NCBI RefSeq assembly: GCF_003063575.1
Contig: NZ_NESC01000010.1
Coordinates: 62,001-126,000 of the forward strand
Reading direction: 5' to 3'
From: Limnohabitans sp. Jir72
Lineage (GTDB): Bacteria > Pseudomonadota > Gammaproteobacteria > Burkholderiales > Burkholderiaceae_C
DNA: 64,000 nt
This document shows, one piece after another, positions 10,733 through 22,100 of this stretch. The position numbers and the translations under genes are program-made. The notes beneath the pieces were generated by a model, which worked only from the letters and a program-made list of their open reading frames with translations, did not search any database and had not been told where the DNA came from. The first letter of the stretch is position 1; every line of letters begins with the position of its first letter.

Positions 10733-11485
10733 ATGGCCGTGATCGGCATCATGAGTGCGATGCATGAAGAGTTGGCCGCCGTCTTGGCGGCCATGCCCGA
10801 TGAGCAGCGTGTGCGTGTGGCAGGGCGGGATTTCTGGGTGGGCCACTGGCATGGCCACGACGTGGTGGCGGTGCTGTCGCGCATTGGCAAAGTGGCTGCA
10901 GCCACCACAGCCACGGTTTTGCTGGAGCGTTTCAAGGTCGACACCTTGGTGTTCACCGGCGCTGCAGGCGGGTTGGCACCGCACGCCCAGGTGGGCGATG
11001 TGGTGGTGGCCACGGGTCTGATGCAGCACGATATGGACGCCTCGCCCTTGTTCCCGAAACACGAAGTGCCCTTGTACGGCCGATCGCGCTTTGGCACCGA
11101 TACCGCCTTGACAAAAGCCTTGGCAGCCGCAGCCGAGCAAGTGCTGTCCGACCCCGCACAGCATCTGGGCGCGCAGGCCATTGCAGACTTTCATTTGTTG
11201 TCACCGCGCGTGCACCAAGGCTTGATCGCCAGCGGTGACCGTTTTGTCTCGACCACCGCCGAAAGCCAGGCCTTGCAACTCAGCCTGCCCGACGCCTTGG
11301 CGGTCGAGATGGAAGGTGCCGCCGTGGCGCAAGTGTGTCTGGACTACGGCGTGCCGTTTGCGGCGGTCCGCACCATTTCAGACCGCGCAGACGACGAGGC
11401 CCACACCGACTTCAGCCGCTTCATCCGCGATGTGGCCAGCCGCTACAGCCTGGCCATCTTGTCGCAGTGGTTGCTGCAGAGGTAA
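10733..11485 (+). CDS. mtnN: 5'-methylthioadenosine/S-adenosylhomocysteine nucleosidase
   Basis: IGIMSAMHEELAAV; VFTGAAGGLAPHAQVGDVVVAT; VEMEGAAVAQVC. Confidence 0.93.
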   Translation: MAVIGIMSAMHEELAAVLAAMPDEQRVRVAGRDFWVGHWHGHDVVAVLSRIGKVAAATTATVLLERFKVDTLVFTGAAGGLAPHAQVGDVVVATGLMQHDMDASPLFPKHEVPLYGRSRFGTDTALTKALAAAAEQVLSDPAQHLGAQAIADFHLLSPRVHQGLIASGDRFVSTTAESQALQLSLPDALAVEMEGAAVAQVCLDYGVPFAAVRTISDRADDEAHTDFSRFIRDVASRYSLAILSQWLLQR

Positions 11486-11637
11486 TGCCGTCAAGCCTTG
11501 CATTGGGGTGCTTGTTGACTGCGACAAGATGGGCCCAAAGTTTGTTGCAGTGGGCTGGGGCCGGGCGACGATGTTGAGCCTGCGTCTGAGGAGCCCGGCC
11601 CCAGATCGCTGCAACCAACGTCCCCAGCGAAGGCGGC

Positions 11638-12624
11638 TTACTTCAACCAGCCCCGGCGACGGAAGTACCACATGGGCACCACGGCGCTGGCGGCCATCAG
11701 CACGATGGCCATGGGGTAGCCCCAGGCTTGGTTGAGTTCGGGCATGTACTGGAAGTTCATGCCGTAAATGCTGGCGATCAAAGTGGGGGGCAACAAGGCC
11801 ACGCTGGCCACCGAGAAGATCTTGATGATCTTGTTCTGGTTGATGTTGATGAAACCGACGGTGGCGTCCATCAAGAAGTTGATCTTGTCGAACAAAAACG
11901 CCGTGTGCGAATCCAACGAATCGATGTCGCGCAAGATCTGGCGGGCTTCTTCAAACTGCTCGGCATTGAGCATCTTGGAGCGCATCATGAAACTCACGGC
12001 GCGGCGCGTGTCCATCACATTGCGGCGGATGCGGCCGTTCAAGTCCTCCTGGCGTGCAATCGCGCCCAGCACTTCACCGGCCATGGCATCGGTGACATCG
12101 CCCGACAGCACTTTTTTACCCGCGATTTCCAGCTTGTCGTAAATGCCTTCCAGGGTGTCGGCCGAGTATTCGGCGTCCGCGTCAAACAACTTGAGCAGCA
12201 CTTCCTTGGCGTCTTCCAGCAAGCCGGGTGCGCGGCGCGCGCGCAGGCGCAGCAGTCGGAACACCGGCACGTCTTCGTCATGGATCGAAAACAGCACCCC
12301 CCGGCTTTTGAGGTCGGCGTTGTGCTGGTTCAGGATGAAGGCGCAGCGCACCGTGCGCGGCTCATCCTCGTCGGCGATCAAAAAATCCGAACGGATGTGC
12401 AATTCGCCGTTGTCTTCTTCGTAGAAGCGGGCGGATTCCTCGATGTCCTCGTCCATCGCATCTTCCGGGATGGACAGGCCGTAATACTGTTTGATCCAGC
12501 GCTTTTCGTCGACCGTGGGCGATTCCAGGTCCACCCAGATGGGTTGAAAGCGAGAGAGTTCTTCCAGGGACTCGATCTCCTCTTGGAAGAGACGGCCATT
12601 GGCAAGGGTGAAGATGTTGAGCAT
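11638..12624 (-). CDS. corA: Magnesium/cobalt transporter CorA family
   Basis: C-terminal IYGMNFQYMPEL (GMN motif) and two TM helices. Confidence 0.95.
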   Translation of the reverse strand: MLNIFTLANGRLFQEEIESLEELSRFQPIWVDLESPTVDEKRWIKQYYGLSIPEDAMDEDIEESARFYEEDNGELHIRSDFLIADEDEPRTVRCAFILNQHNADLKSRGVLFSIHDEDVPVFRLLRLRARRAPGLLEDAKEVLLKLFDADAEYSADTLEGIYDKLEIAGKKVLSGDVTDAMAGEVLGAIARQEDLNGRIRRNVMDTRRAVSFMMRSKMLNAEQFEEARQILRDIDSLDSHTAFLFDKINFLMDATVGFININQNKIIKIFSVASVALLPPTLIASIYGMNFQYMPELNQAWGYPMAIVLMAASAVVPMWYFRRRGWLK

Positions 12625-12842
12625 GGCGAATCCAGAAAAAGGCCAGTTGCCAAAAGTTCAAAGGGGCGGCGAAGGGGAAAGCAGCTTCCGAACGATGGGC
12701 ACAATGCTCAAGGCGTCCGAAAGCTACCAACTCGGGGTAGCGTCCACGACAGGGTCTCCAAAAAAAAGAATGGGCGGATTATCGCACCGGACTTGGCGCT
12801 GGCGCTGGGGTGTTAGATTCAAATGCTTCACTCAGATTCCAT

Positions 12843-14045
12843 ATGACCTCACATTTGACTCCCAGGCGGGAACGCTGGCTGCTGCTGACCCTCGCTGGCA
12901 TCCAGTTCACCCATATTCTGGACTTCATGATCATGATGCCCTTGGGGCCGCAGTTCACCCGCCTGTTTGACATCAGCAACGCAGAATTTGGTGTCCTGGT
13001 CTCTGCCTACACCTTGTCGGCTGGTGCTTCCGGCTTGCTGGCGGCCACCTATGTGGACCGGTTCAGTCGCAAACGCTTGCTGTTGACCATGTACACCTTG
13101 TTTGGATTGGCAACGCTCGCTTGCGGGTTGGCACCGACCTATGGGTGGCTGATGCTTGCCCGTGTGGCCGCAGGGCTGTTTGGCGGAGTCTTGTCGGCCT
13201 TGTCGCAAACCATCGTCGCTGATGTGATCCCGTTTGAGCGCCGTGGCCGAGCCATGGGCGTGGTCATGACCTCGTTTTCGGTCTCCACTGTGGCGGGCGT
13301 GCCGTTGGGCCTGTTTTTGGCGGCGCACCTGAGTTGGCATGCGCCATTCATGGCCATAGCCGTCATGGTGGGCTCGCTGGTGATGGGTGCTTGGCAAACC
13401 TTGCCGCTGCTGGACGCTCATTTGCATCACCCTGATCGCACCAGTGTTTGGCGCAGCATTGGCCAGGTGCTGGTTGACGCCAACCACATCAAAGCCTTCG
13501 CCTTGTCGGCGGCAATGATGTTTGCTGGCTTCACGGTCATCCCTTACATCACGATTTATTTGCAATCGAATGCGGGCATGCACCCCGAGCAGGTCCCTTG
13601 GGTGTATTTGCTCGGCGGCATGGCCACCTTGTTGACAGCGCGTTTGTTTGGTCGCCTGACCGACCGAGTGGGTAAAGTCAAAATGTTCAAGCGCTTGGCC
13701 GTGGCGGTCTCGCTGCCTTTGATGGCCACCACTTTGTCCGCAGGCCTGCCTTTGGTCGCTTTGTTGGTGATTTCAACGGCATTCTTCAGCGTGATGAGTG
13801 GCCGCATGATCCCGGGCATGGCGCTGATTTCATCGGCGGTGGAGCCGCGCTTGCGCGGCACCTTCATGACCATCAATTCGGCAGTGCAGTCGGCGGCCAT
13901 GGGTTTGGCGGCCATGGTGGGCGGCACCATCATTGGGCGCGATGCGCAAGGGCATTTGACGCATTACTGGGTGGCGGGGGTGATTGGTGTGGCTGCCAGC
14001 TTGTTGTCGGTTTGGCTGGCCGGGCGGGTGCGTTTGCACGGCTGA
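12843..14045 (+). CDS. MFS transporter
   Basis: ATYVDRFSRKRLLL; 12-TM-type hydrophobic pattern; start set at MTSHLTPRRERW. Confidence 0.9.
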   Translation: MTSHLTPRRERWLLLTLAGIQFTHILDFMIMMPLGPQFTRLFDISNAEFGVLVSAYTLSAGASGLLAATYVDRFSRKRLLLTMYTLFGLATLACGLAPTYGWLMLARVAAGLFGGVLSALSQTIVADVIPFERRGRAMGVVMTSFSVSTVAGVPLGLFLAAHLSWHAPFMAIAVMVGSLVMGAWQTLPLLDAHLHHPDRTSVWRSIGQVLVDANHIKAFALSAAMMFAGFTVIPYITIYLQSNAGMHPEQVPWVYLLGGMATLLTARLFGRLTDRVGKVKMFKRLAVAVSLPLMATTLSAGLPLVALLVISTAFFSVMSGRMIPGMALISSAVEPRLRGTFMTINSAVQSAAMGLAAMVGGTIIGRDAQGHLTHYWVAGVIGVAASLLSVWLAGRVRLHG

Positions 14046-14266
14046 CCTCGGGCATGAAAGTCATTGTGACCATGCCCAATCCTAGAACACGATAACACCG
14101 AAATGGCGCTTGATGCCCAATTTCCCGGTGCCCTAGGTGCATTCCATAGGCCACATTGCTTTTCTCAAAAGGCGAGCGCATAGTGGGGGCGAACCACCCG
14201 AAAAAAGTGGTTTGTCGCCCCCCTTAGGAGGGGCTTTCCTACACGGGATCTATGGAGGCCAAGCTT

Positions 14267-14596
14267 ATGAATTTGACAATCAGCGGACACCATCTGGAAG
14301 TTACCCCCGCCTTGCGCGATTATGTGACGGGCAAACTGGACCGAATTACCCGACATTTTGATCAGGTGGTCGATGTGAAAGTGCTGCTGACCGTGGAAAA
14401 GCAGAAGGAAAAGGAAAAGCGCCAACGCGCTGAATGCAACATCCATGTCAAAGGCAGCGACATGTTTGCAGAAAGCGCGCATGAGGATTTGTATGCTGCC
14501 GTGGATGACTTGGTCGACAAACTTGATCGTCAGGTGGTCAAGCACAAGGACCGGATCACCGACCATCACCACAGCGCACCCAAACGCATGATGTGA
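14267..14596 (+). CDS. hpf: Ribosome hibernation promoting factor
   Basis: [37 protein letters not shown]; followed by ptsN-hprK. Confidence 0.94.
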   Translation: MNLTISGHHLEVTPALRDYVTGKLDRITRHFDQVVDVKVLLTVEKQKEKEKRQRAECNIHVKGSDMFAESAHEDLYAAVDDLVDKLDRQVVKHKDRITDHHHSAPKRMM

Positions 14597-14622
14597 TTGT
14601 TCTTTGAATCGAGTGAAAACCA

Positions 14623-14645
14623 GGGCCGCAACAAGCGGCCCTTTT
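14623..14645 (+). terminator. Rho-independent terminator after hpf
   Basis: GGGCCGC-aacaa-GCGGCCC-TTTT. Confidence 0.8.
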
Positions 14646-14753
14646 CATGTCTGACAATGCGGGCCAAGCGCCGAAGGAGCAGGGCGGCAGTTCCTGTCGT
14701 GACAAGGTCTGCCAACCGGTGGGTCGGCGACAGGTGCATAATCCGCCTCGAAC

Positions 14754-15221
14754 ATGAATCGTCTCTCATCCATATTGCCTGTTGCCCAAGTTCTTGTGCA
14801 GGTGGAAGCCACCAGCAAGAAACGCGCATTCGAAGAAGCGGGTCTTCTCTTTGAGAACCTGCACGGTCTGTCGCGTGCCTTGGTGACCGACAGCCTGTTT
14901 GCTCGTGAGCGTCTTGGCTCGACCGGCCTGGGTCACGGTGTGGCCATCCCGCATGGCCGGATCAAAGGTTTGAAGGCACCCATGGCCGCGGTCTTCCAGT
15001 TGGCGCAGGCCATTGGCTTTGATGCGCCTGATGAGCAAGCCGTCAAGTTGCTGATTTTTTTGCTGGTGCCCGAAGCGGCGACCCAGAAGCACTTGGAAAT
15101 CCTGTCCGAAATTGCCGAGCTGCTCAGCGACAGCCAGTTGCGCGAAAACATCAAGGGCAGTGGCAGCCAAGAGAGCTTGCACCAACTGATTGCCCAATGG
15201 CAGTCCGCCCAAACGGTCTGA
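14754..15221 (+). CDS. ptsN: PTS IIA-like nitrogen regulatory protein
   Basis: LGHGVAIPHGRIKGLKAPMAA; gene order hpf-ptsN-hprK. Confidence 0.94.
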   Translation: MNRLSSILPVAQVLVQVEATSKKRAFEEAGLLFENLHGLSRALVTDSLFARERLGSTGLGHGVAIPHGRIKGLKAPMAAVFQLAQAIGFDAPDEQAVKLLIFLLVPEAATQKHLEILSEIAELLSDSQLRENIKGSGSQESLHQLIAQWQSAQTV

Positions 15222-15247
15222 GTTCAGACCTGTCCTGAGCTGTTGCC

Positions 15248-16189
15248 ATGAAGCCGACCGTCATCAGCGCCGACGTCCTGTTTGAGGACCACCGCGGCAA
15301 GCTCAAGTGGCAGTGGGTGGCAGGGCTGGGGGCTTCTGAACGCCGGTTTGACGAAGTCGCCGTGCGCGAAGCCCGTTCAGGCGCCGATCTGGTCGGCTAC
15401 CTCAACTACATCCACCCTTACCGCGTTCAGATCCTGGGGCCGCGCGAAGTGGCTTACCTGAGCAATGCCACGCCAGAAGACTGTGCTCGCCGCATTGCCC
15501 GTATCGTCACGCTGGAGCCACCCGTGCTGGTGCTGGCCGATGGGCAGGTCGCACCGGACGCCTTGCTGTCCATGTGCGAACGGGCACAAATCCCGATGTT
15601 TGCCACCGAGCAATCGTCGGCTTTTGTGATCGACGTTTTGCGGGCCTACTTGTCCAAACATTTTGCCGACCGCACCACCATGCACGGGGTCTTCATGGAC
15701 ATCCTGGGCATGGGTGTGCTCATCACCGGTGAGTCGGGTCTGGGCAAGAGTGAGTTGGGGTTGGAGCTGATCTCTCGCGGTAACGGTTTGGTGGCCGACG
15801 ATGCCGTGGACCTGTACCGCATCAATCAGACCACCATTGAGGGGCGTTGCCCTGATTTGCTGCAAAACCTGCTCGAAGTGCGGGGCATCGGTTTGCTCGA
15901 CATCCGTGGCATTTTTGGCGAGACAGCAGTACGCCGCAAGATGCGCCTGAAGCTCATCGTGCACCTGGTGCGCCGTGAAACCTTTGACCGCGATTACGAG
16001 CGCATGCCTTCGGAGCCGCTCACGCAAGACGTGCTGGGCATCCCGGTGCGTAAGGTGGTGATCCAGGTGGTGGCAGGTCGCAACATTTCGGTGTTGGTGG
16101 AAGCCGCTGTGCGCAACACCATCTTGCAGATGCGGGGCATCGACACTTACCAAGATTTCATTGAGCGCCAGCGCCGCGCCATGGAATAA
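15248..16189 (+). CDS. hprK: HPr kinase/phosphorylase
   Basis: [37 protein letters not shown]. Confidence 0.97.
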   Translation: MKPTVISADVLFEDHRGKLKWQWVAGLGASERRFDEVAVREARSGADLVGYLNYIHPYRVQILGPREVAYLSNATPEDCARRIARIVTLEPPVLVLADGQVAPDALLSMCERAQIPMFATEQSSAFVIDVLRAYLSKHFADRTTMHGVFMDILGMGVLITGESGLGKSELGLELISRGNGLVADDAVDLYRINQTTIEGRCPDLLQNLLEVRGIGLLDIRGIFGETAVRRKMRLKLIVHLVRRETFDRDYERMPSEPLTQDVLGIPVRKVVIQVVAGRNISVLVEAAVRNTILQMRGIDTYQDFIERQRRAME

Positions 16190-16204
16190 GGGCAGCAGCG
16201 CGCC

Positions 16205-16633
16205 TCAGCGCTGACGGTGCGGGCAAGGGTTTTGTGTGCAGTGCGCGTACAGGCTCAGCGCATGGTCCGCAATCACAAAGCCTTTGGCGTGCGCGACGGC
16301 CTGTTGCCGGGACTCGATTTCAGGGTCATAGAACTCTTCCACCCGACCGCAGTCCAAGCACACCACATGGTCATGGTGCTGGCCCTCATTGAGCTCGTAA
16401 ACCGCTTTGCCACTTTCAAAATGGTTGCGGCTCAAGATGCCTGCTTGCTCGAACTGAGTCAACACCCGGTAAACCGTGGCCAGTCCGATGTCGGTGTTCT
16501 CCAGAAGCAGGTGACGAAACACGTCTTCGGCCGTCATGTGCCGCTGCGCGCCGCTTTGAAAAACCTCCAGGATTTTCAAGCGAGGCAAGGTGGCTTTGAG
16601 GCCGTTGTTTTTGAGTTCGTCGATTTGGCTCAT
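16205..16633 (-). CDS. fur: Ferric uptake regulator
   Basis: [42 protein letters not shown]; divergent from bamE. Confidence 0.96.
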   Translation of the reverse strand: MSQIDELKNNGLKATLPRLKILEVFQSGAQRHMTAEDVFRHLLLENTDIGLATVYRVLTQFEQAGILSRNHFESGKAVYELNEGQHHDHVVCLDCGRVEEFYDPEIESRQQAVAHAKGFVIADHALSLYAHCTQNPCPHRQR

Positions 16634-16716
16634 GGGTTTGACAGAGGGTAAAACAGCCCGACCGAAATGAGTGGCTGCCGCTACAATGCCTCGATCATAT
16701 CGGTCCCACTTCAAAC

Positions 16717-17253
16717 ATGACAGCTTCCCTGAATTTTCGCTTTCCGCAGGTCTGGCTTGCTGGACTCGTTTTGAGTGTCTGCCTTGGCGGCTGCAGCAGT
16801 ATTCACCAAGACACGTTCAAGGCTTACGTGCCTGAAGTGGTGCAAGGCAATTTTGTGTCCAAAGAACAGCGCCTTGCGTTGCGTCCGGGCATGGTCCGTG
16901 CGCAGGTGCGTGACATTCTCGGTACACCCTTGGTGGCCAGTTTGTTTCATGCCGATCGCTGGGACTATGTCTTCAGCATTCAGCGACAAGGCGTCCCGGC
17001 GCAGAACTTCCGCCTGACGGTGATGTTCAAAGGCGACGTGCTTGACCAGATTGACAGCGATGTTCTGCCCAGTGAGGCCGAGTTTGCAGGCCGACTCGTG
17101 CGCCCCCGCACTGCGGGTGCGATGCCCAAGCTGGAGGCCACCGAGGATGACCTCAAACGCTTTTCTGTGAACAAGCCAGACATGGACACGTCTCGCCCTA
17201 CGCCCGCCCCCTTGCCCAGCAGCTACCCGCCGCTGGAGCCTGTGACCCGTTGA
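16717..17253 (+). CDS. bamE: Outer membrane assembly lipoprotein BamE
   Basis: Lipobox-like [38 protein letters not shown] SmpA/OmlA domain. Confidence 0.93.
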   Translation: MTASLNFRFPQVWLAGLVLSVCLGGCSSIHQDTFKAYVPEVVQGNFVSKEQRLALRPGMVRAQVRDILGTPLVASLFHADRWDYVFSIQRQGVPAQNFRLTVMFKGDVLDQIDSDVLPSEAEFAGRLVRPRTAGAMPKLEATEDDLKRFSVNKPDMDTSRPTPAPLPSSYPPLEPVTR

Positions 17254-17299
17254 ACCAGAAAGGGGCCTTGAGCGCCTTTCACCAGCCTTGAAAATTCCC

Positions 17300-18115
17300 A
17301 TGAGCCCATTGAACACTTTGCCCGTTGCGGTGGCTGGCGCCACCGGCCGCATGGGAAACATGCTGATCGAAGCCATCTTGGCCACCGACGATTGCCGCCT
17401 GTCGGGTGCGCTCGACATGCCTGCCAGCCCTGCGCTGGGCCAGGATGCCTCTGCCTTTTTGGGCAAGGCCAGTGGTGTTGCGGTGGTGGCTGATCTGAAA
17501 GCCGGTTTGAAGGACTCGGGCTTTCTGATCGACTTCACCCGCCCTGAAGGCACCTTGGCGCACCTGAAGGTCTGCCGCGAACTGGGTGTCAAAGCCGTGA
17601 TCGGCACCACCGGGTTCACCGATGCGCAAAAGGCTGAAATCGCCGAGATCGCCCAAGACATCGCCATCGTCATGGCCCCCAACATGAGCGTGGGTGTGAA
17701 CGTGACCTTGAAGCTGCTGCAAATGGCGGCCCAAGCCCTGTCCACCGGCTATGACATCGAGATCATCGAGGCCCACCACCGCCACAAGGTGGATGCCCCC
17801 TCGGGCACGGCCCTCAAGATGGGCGAAGTGATCGCTGAAGCCATTGGCCGTGACCTGAAAGAGTGCGCCGTGTACGAGCGCTACGGCCACACCGGCGAGC
17901 GCGACCCGTCCACCATCGGTTTTTCGACCATCCGTGGCGGCGACATTGTGGGCGACCACACCGTGCTGTTTGCCGGCATCGGCGAGCGCATCGAGGTCAC
18001 GCACAAATCGTCCAGTCGCTCGACCTATGCCCAAGGCAGCTTGCGTGCTGTGCGTTTCCTGGCCGGTCAGCAGCGCGGCTTGTTCGACATGTTTGATGTG
18101 TTGAACCTGCGCTGA
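17300..18115 (+). CDS. dapB: 4-hydroxy-tetrahydrodipicolinate reductase
   Basis: [44 protein letters not shown] at 17300 preferred over TTG at 17288. Confidence 0.96.
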   Translation: MSPLNTLPVAVAGATGRMGNMLIEAILATDDCRLSGALDMPASPALGQDASAFLGKASGVAVVADLKAGLKDSGFLIDFTRPEGTLAHLKVCRELGVKAVIGTTGFTDAQKAEIAEIAQDIAIVMAPNMSVGVNVTLKLLQMAAQALSTGYDIEIIEAHHRHKVDAPSGTALKMGEVIAEAIGRDLKECAVYERYGHTGERDPSTIGFSTIRGGDIVGDHTVLFAGIGERIEVTHKSSSRSTYAQGSLRAVRFLAGQQRGLFDMFDVLNLR

Positions 18116-18128
18116 ACTCGAGTTTGCG

Positions 18129-18773
18129 ATGAGCCTGACCGACTTCTTGTTTCACAGTGACTTGGTCAGCCGCGTGCTGGCTGTGGCCTTGCTGGCGCTG
18201 TCGGTCAGCAGCTGGGTGGTGATCGTCTGGAAATGGCGCTTGCTGTCCCGTGTGAGCCTGGATGTGCGCCGCAGTGTGGCTGCCTTCTGGCAAGCCCCGG
18301 GTTTTGACGCCGCACAACAACGTGTGGCCCAGTTTGACCGGGATGGCTGCGTGACCCCCTTGCTGGAAGCGACCTTGCTGCCTGCAGGCGGCACCCTGGC
18401 TTCGGCGGGTGATCGCCAAAACCAGTTGACCCGTGTGCTGCGCGACGCCTTGCAATCGGTGGTGCGCCGCCTGCAGTGGGGCCAGTTGCTGCTGGCCACG
18501 GCGGGCTCGATTTCACCTTTCGTCGGCTTGCTGGGCACCGTTTGGGGCATTCTCAACGCCCTGACGGGCATGGCCGAGGCAGGCCAATTGACCATCGACA
18601 AAGTCGCTGGACCCGTGGGTGAACCCCTGGTCATGACCGCTGCCGGTCTGGCGGTGGCCATTCCGGCCGTGCTGGGCTACAACCTGCTGGGCCGTCGCGT
18701 GGCCATCATCGAAGCCGAGCTGGAAGGCTTTGCCCATGATGTGCGCGGCCTGCTGACCGACCCGCAGGACTGA
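18129..18773 (+). CDS. MotA/TolQ/ExbB proton channel family protein
   Basis: ATAGSISPFVGLLGTVWGILNAL. Confidence 0.93.
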   Translation: MSLTDFLFHSDLVSRVLAVALLALSVSSWVVIVWKWRLLSRVSLDVRRSVAAFWQAPGFDAAQQRVAQFDRDGCVTPLLEATLLPAGGTLASAGDRQNQLTRVLRDALQSVVRRLQWGQLLLATAGSISPFVGLLGTVWGILNALTGMAEAGQLTIDKVAGPVGEPLVMTAAGLAVAIPAVLGYNLLGRRVAIIEAELEGFAHDVRGLLTDPQD

Positions 18774-18776
18774 GCC

Positions 18777-19205
18777 ATGGCCTTCGGCCGCCTGTCCTCC
18801 TCCAAGGCCGATGCGCCCATGAGCGAGATCAACGTCACGCCCATGGTCGACGTGATGCTGGTCCTGCTGGTGATCTTCATCCTCACCGCCCCCCTGTTGA
18901 CCAGCGCCATCCGCATGGACTTGCCCCAGGCCGAAGGCGGCGAGGCGGGCGCTTCGCCCCAGGCCCTGTCGCTGGTGGTGGACGCCCAAGGCACGGTCTA
19001 CCTGGCCGACAAGCCCATCACCCCGGAAGCCCTGCGCCAGCGCTTGGCCGAGGCCGCCAAACGCAACCCCAACACCGAGCTGGAGCTGCGCGCCGACGAA
19101 TCCGTGCCTTACGGCCGCGTGGTCGAAACCATGGGCCTGGCCCAAAAAGCAGGCCTGTCCCGCATCGGCTTCGTCGCCCAGACCCCGTCCACCCCCAAGC
19201 GCTGA
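18777..19205 (+). CDS. ExbD/TolR family biopolymer transport protein
   Basis: PMSEINVTPMVDVMLVLLVIFILTAP. Confidence 0.94.
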   Translation: MAFGRLSSSKADAPMSEINVTPMVDVMLVLLVIFILTAPLLTSAIRMDLPQAEGGEAGASPQALSLVVDAQGTVYLADKPITPEALRQRLAEAAKRNPNTELELRADESVPYGRVVETMGLAQKAGLSRIGFVAQTPSTPKR

Positions 19206-19332
19206 GCCATCACCTACCCAGGTGCAAAGCTGGGGGGTGAACACCTTTAGCGCATGAGCCCGCAGGGAGGCAGGCCCCAGCGCACCTCAAACAAGCGAGC
19301 CCCAGACCCAGCGCCCTCTACAATCGACCCCT

Positions 19333-22092
19333 ATGCAAGACAAGTACAACCACCTCGAAGTCGAACCCGCAGCACAGGCCCGCTGGACGGCCCGCGATGC
19401 CTACCGCGTCACCGAAGACGCCAGCAAAAAGAAGTTCTACGCCTGCTCGATGCTGCCTTACCCCAGCGGCAAGCTGCACATGGGCCACGTGCGCAACTAC
19501 ACCATCAACGACATGCTCACGCGCAGCCTGCGCATGAAGGGCTACAACGTCTTGATGCCCATGGGCTGGGATGCCTTTGGTCTGCCCGCCGAAAACGCCG
19601 CTTTGAAAAACGGCGTGCCCCCGGCCAAATGGACGTACGAGAACATCGCGTACATGAAAAAGCAGATGCAGGCCATGGGCTTGGCCATCGACTGGTCGCG
19701 CGAAGTCGCCACCTGCGACCCGACTTATTACAAGTGGAACCAGTGGTTGTTCCTCAAGATGCTTGAAAAAGGCATCGCCTACCGCAAGACCCAAGTCGTG
19801 AACTGGGACCCGGTTGACCAGACCGTGCTGGCCAACGAGCAGGTGATTGACGGCCGCGGCTGGCGCACCGGTGCGCTGGTCGAAAAGCGCGAGATCCCCG
19901 GTTACTACTTGAACATCACCGCTTATGCGCAAGAGCTGCTGGACCATGTGCAGCTGGGCAACGACAAGGCCACCTTGAACGGCTGGCCCGACAAAGTGCG
20001 CCTGATGCAGGAAAACTGGATCGGCAAGAGCGAAGGTGTGCGCTTTGCTTTCACGCACACCATCGCTGGCGCTGACGGCGCTTTGATCGGCGAGGGCAAG
20101 ATGTATGTCTTCACCACCCGGGCCGACACCATCATGGGGGTGACTTTTTGCGCCGTGGCGGCTGAGCACCCTTTGGCTTTGCACGCTGCCGCATCGAACC
20201 CTGCTTTGGCCGCTTTCCTGGAAGAGTGCAAGAGCGGCGGCACGACCGAAGCCGAGTTGGCCACGCAAGAGAAAAAGGGCATGGCCACGGGCCTGTTCGT
20301 GACGCACCCGATCACCGGCGCACAGGTTGAGGTCTGGGTCGGCAACTACGTGCTCATGAGCTACGGCGACGGTGCTGTCATGGGCGTGCCTGCGCACGAC
20401 GAACGTGACTTCGCGTTTGCTTTGAAGTACGCCTTGCCGATCCAGCAAGTCGTCGCTCAGCGTGGGACGGCCTTGTCGTCGCCTGCGTCGGGCGCTACAG
20501 ACGCCATCTCATCGTTGCCCAACGCAGGCAACGCCAAGGCCTCTTTTGACGCAACGACCTGGGCAGAGTGGTATGCGACCAAAGACGGTGTGTGCGTCAA
20601 CTCCGGCGAACTCGATGGTCTGACCCAAAAAGCCGCCGTCACCCAAGTGGCCGAGTTGCTCGCTGCCAAAGGCTTGGGCGAGAAGAAAACCACCTGGCGT
20701 CTGCGCGACTGGGGCGTGAGCCGCCAGCGCTACTGGGGCACGCCGATCCCGATCATCCATTGCGATGAACACGGTGCGGTGCCCGTGCCCGAAAAAGACC
20801 TGCCAGTGGTCTTGCCGCAAGACTGTATCCCCGACGGCTCGGGCAACCCGCTGCACAAGCACGAAGGTTTTCACGCGGGTGTGACTTGCCCCGTGTGCGG
20901 CAAAGCGGCCCGCCGCGAGACCGACACCATGGACACCTTCGTGGATTCGTCCTGGTACTTCATGCGGTATTGCGACCCGACCAACACCGAGAAGATGGTG
21001 GCCGAGGGGGCGGATTACTGGATGCCGATGGATCAATACATCGGCGGCATCGAGCACGCCATCTTGCACCTCTTGTACGCCCGTTTCTGGACCAAAGTCA
21101 TGCGTGATCTGGGGCTGGTCAAGGTCGATGAACCCTTCACCAAGTTGCTCACGCAAGGCATGGTGCTCAACCACATTTATTCGCGCCGCACAGCCAAGGG
21201 TGGCAAGGACTATTTCTGGCCGCACGACGTCGAGCATGTGCTGGACGAGACCGGCAAAGTGGTGGGAGCCAAGCTCAAGAACGAAGCCGACAGCGGCGAC
21301 GGCCGTCTGCCTGTGGGCACCGCCATCGACTACGAAGGCGTGGGCACCATGTCCAAGTCCAAGAACAACGGCGTGGACCCACAAGACCTGATCGAGCGCT
21401 ACGGCGCTGACACGGCCCGCCTGTACACCATGTTCACCGCGCCCCCCGAGGTGACGCTGGAGTGGAACGACGCCGCCGTGGAAGGCAGCTACCGTTTTCT
21501 GCGCCGAGTGTGGAACTTTGGCGTCAAGCACGAAGCCACCTTGAAAGCCGGCATCGCGGTGGACCGCAGCCAGACGGTGGAATTTGGCAAGGCTGCCAAG
21601 GCCCTGCGCCTGGATATCCACACCGTGCTCAAACAGGCCAATTACGACTACGAGCGCATGCAGTACAACACCGTCGTCTCGGCGGTGATGAAGATGCTCA
21701 ACACGCTGGAAGATGCCGCTTTGTCGGACAACGCTGAAGATTCGGCCGCTTTGGCTGAAGGCTTCTCCATCCTGTTGCGCGTTTTGTACCCCGCTTGCCC
21801 GCACATTGCCGAGCAGCTGTGGACCGAGTTGGGTTATGCCGCTTGCTGTGGCGAGTTGCTTGATGTGGCCTGGCCCGGTGTGGACGAGTCGGCCTTGCAG
21901 CGCGACGAGCTCGAACTCATGCTGCAGATCAACGGCAAGCTGCGCGGTGCCATCTTGGTGCCTGCCAGCGCCGACAAAGCGCAGATCGAAGCCGCAGCGC
22001 TGGCGAGCGAAGCTTTCATCAAGCAAGCCGAAGGCGCTGCGCCCAAGAAAGTGATCGTGGTGCCAGGCCGCCTGGTCAACATCGTCGTCTGA
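19333..22092 (+). CDS. leuS: Leucyl-tRNA synthetase
   Basis: [18 protein letters not shown] (HIGH region), [13 protein letters not shown] (KMSKS). Confidence 0.98.
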   Translation: MQDKYNHLEVEPAAQARWTARDAYRVTEDASKKKFYACSMLPYPSGKLHMGHVRNYTINDMLTRSLRMKGYNVLMPMGWDAFGLPAENAALKNGVPPAKWTYENIAYMKKQMQAMGLAIDWSREVATCDPTYYKWNQWLFLKMLEKGIAYRKTQVVNWDPVDQTVLANEQVIDGRGWRTGALVEKREIPGYYLNITAYAQELLDHVQLGNDKATLNGWPDKVRLMQENWIGKSEGVRFAFTHTIAGADGALIGEGKMYVFTTRADTIMGVTFCAVAAEHPLALHAAASNPALAAFLEECKSGGTTEAELATQEKKGMATGLFVTHPITGAQVEVWVGNYVLMSYGDGAVMGVPAHDERDFAFALKYALPIQQVVAQRGTALSSPASGATDAISSLPNAGNAKASFDATTWAEWYATKDGVCVNSGELDGLTQKAAVTQVAELLAAKGLGEKKTTWRLRDWGVSRQRYWGTPIPIIHCDEHGAVPVPEKDLPVVLPQDCIPDGSGNPLHKHEGFHAGVTCPVCGKAARRETDTMDTFVDSSWYFMRYCDPTNTEKMVAEGADYWMPMDQYIGGIEHAILHLLYARFWTKVMRDLGLVKVDEPFTKLLTQGMVLNHIYSRRTAKGGKDYFWPHDVEHVLDETGKVVGAKLKNEADSGDGRLPVGTAIDYEGVGTMSKSKNNGVDPQDLIERYGADTARLYTMFTAPPEVTLEWNDAAVEGSYRFLRRVWNFGVKHEATLKAGIAVDRSQTVEFGKAAKALRLDIHTVLKQANYDYERMQYNTVVSAVMKMLNTLEDAALSDNAEDSAALAEGFSILLRVLYPACPHIAEQLWTELGYAACCGELLDVAWPGVDESALQRDELELMLQINGKLRGAILVPASADKAQIEAAALASEAFIKQAEGAAPKKVIVVPGRLVNIVV

Positions 22093-22100
22093 AAGCCCGC

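Noticed and set aside
17258-17284. Terminator between bamE and dapB
   Set aside because: GAAAGGGGCCTTGAGCGCCTTTC forms only an imperfect stem without a convincing T-run.
18129-19205. Complete Tol-Pal or TonB system
   Set aside because: Only the ExbB/TolQ- and ExbD/TolR-like pair is present; no TolA, TolB, Pal or TonB gene in the window.
20509-22026. 505-aa minus-strand ORF
   Set aside because: Antisense to leuS; no family resemblance.
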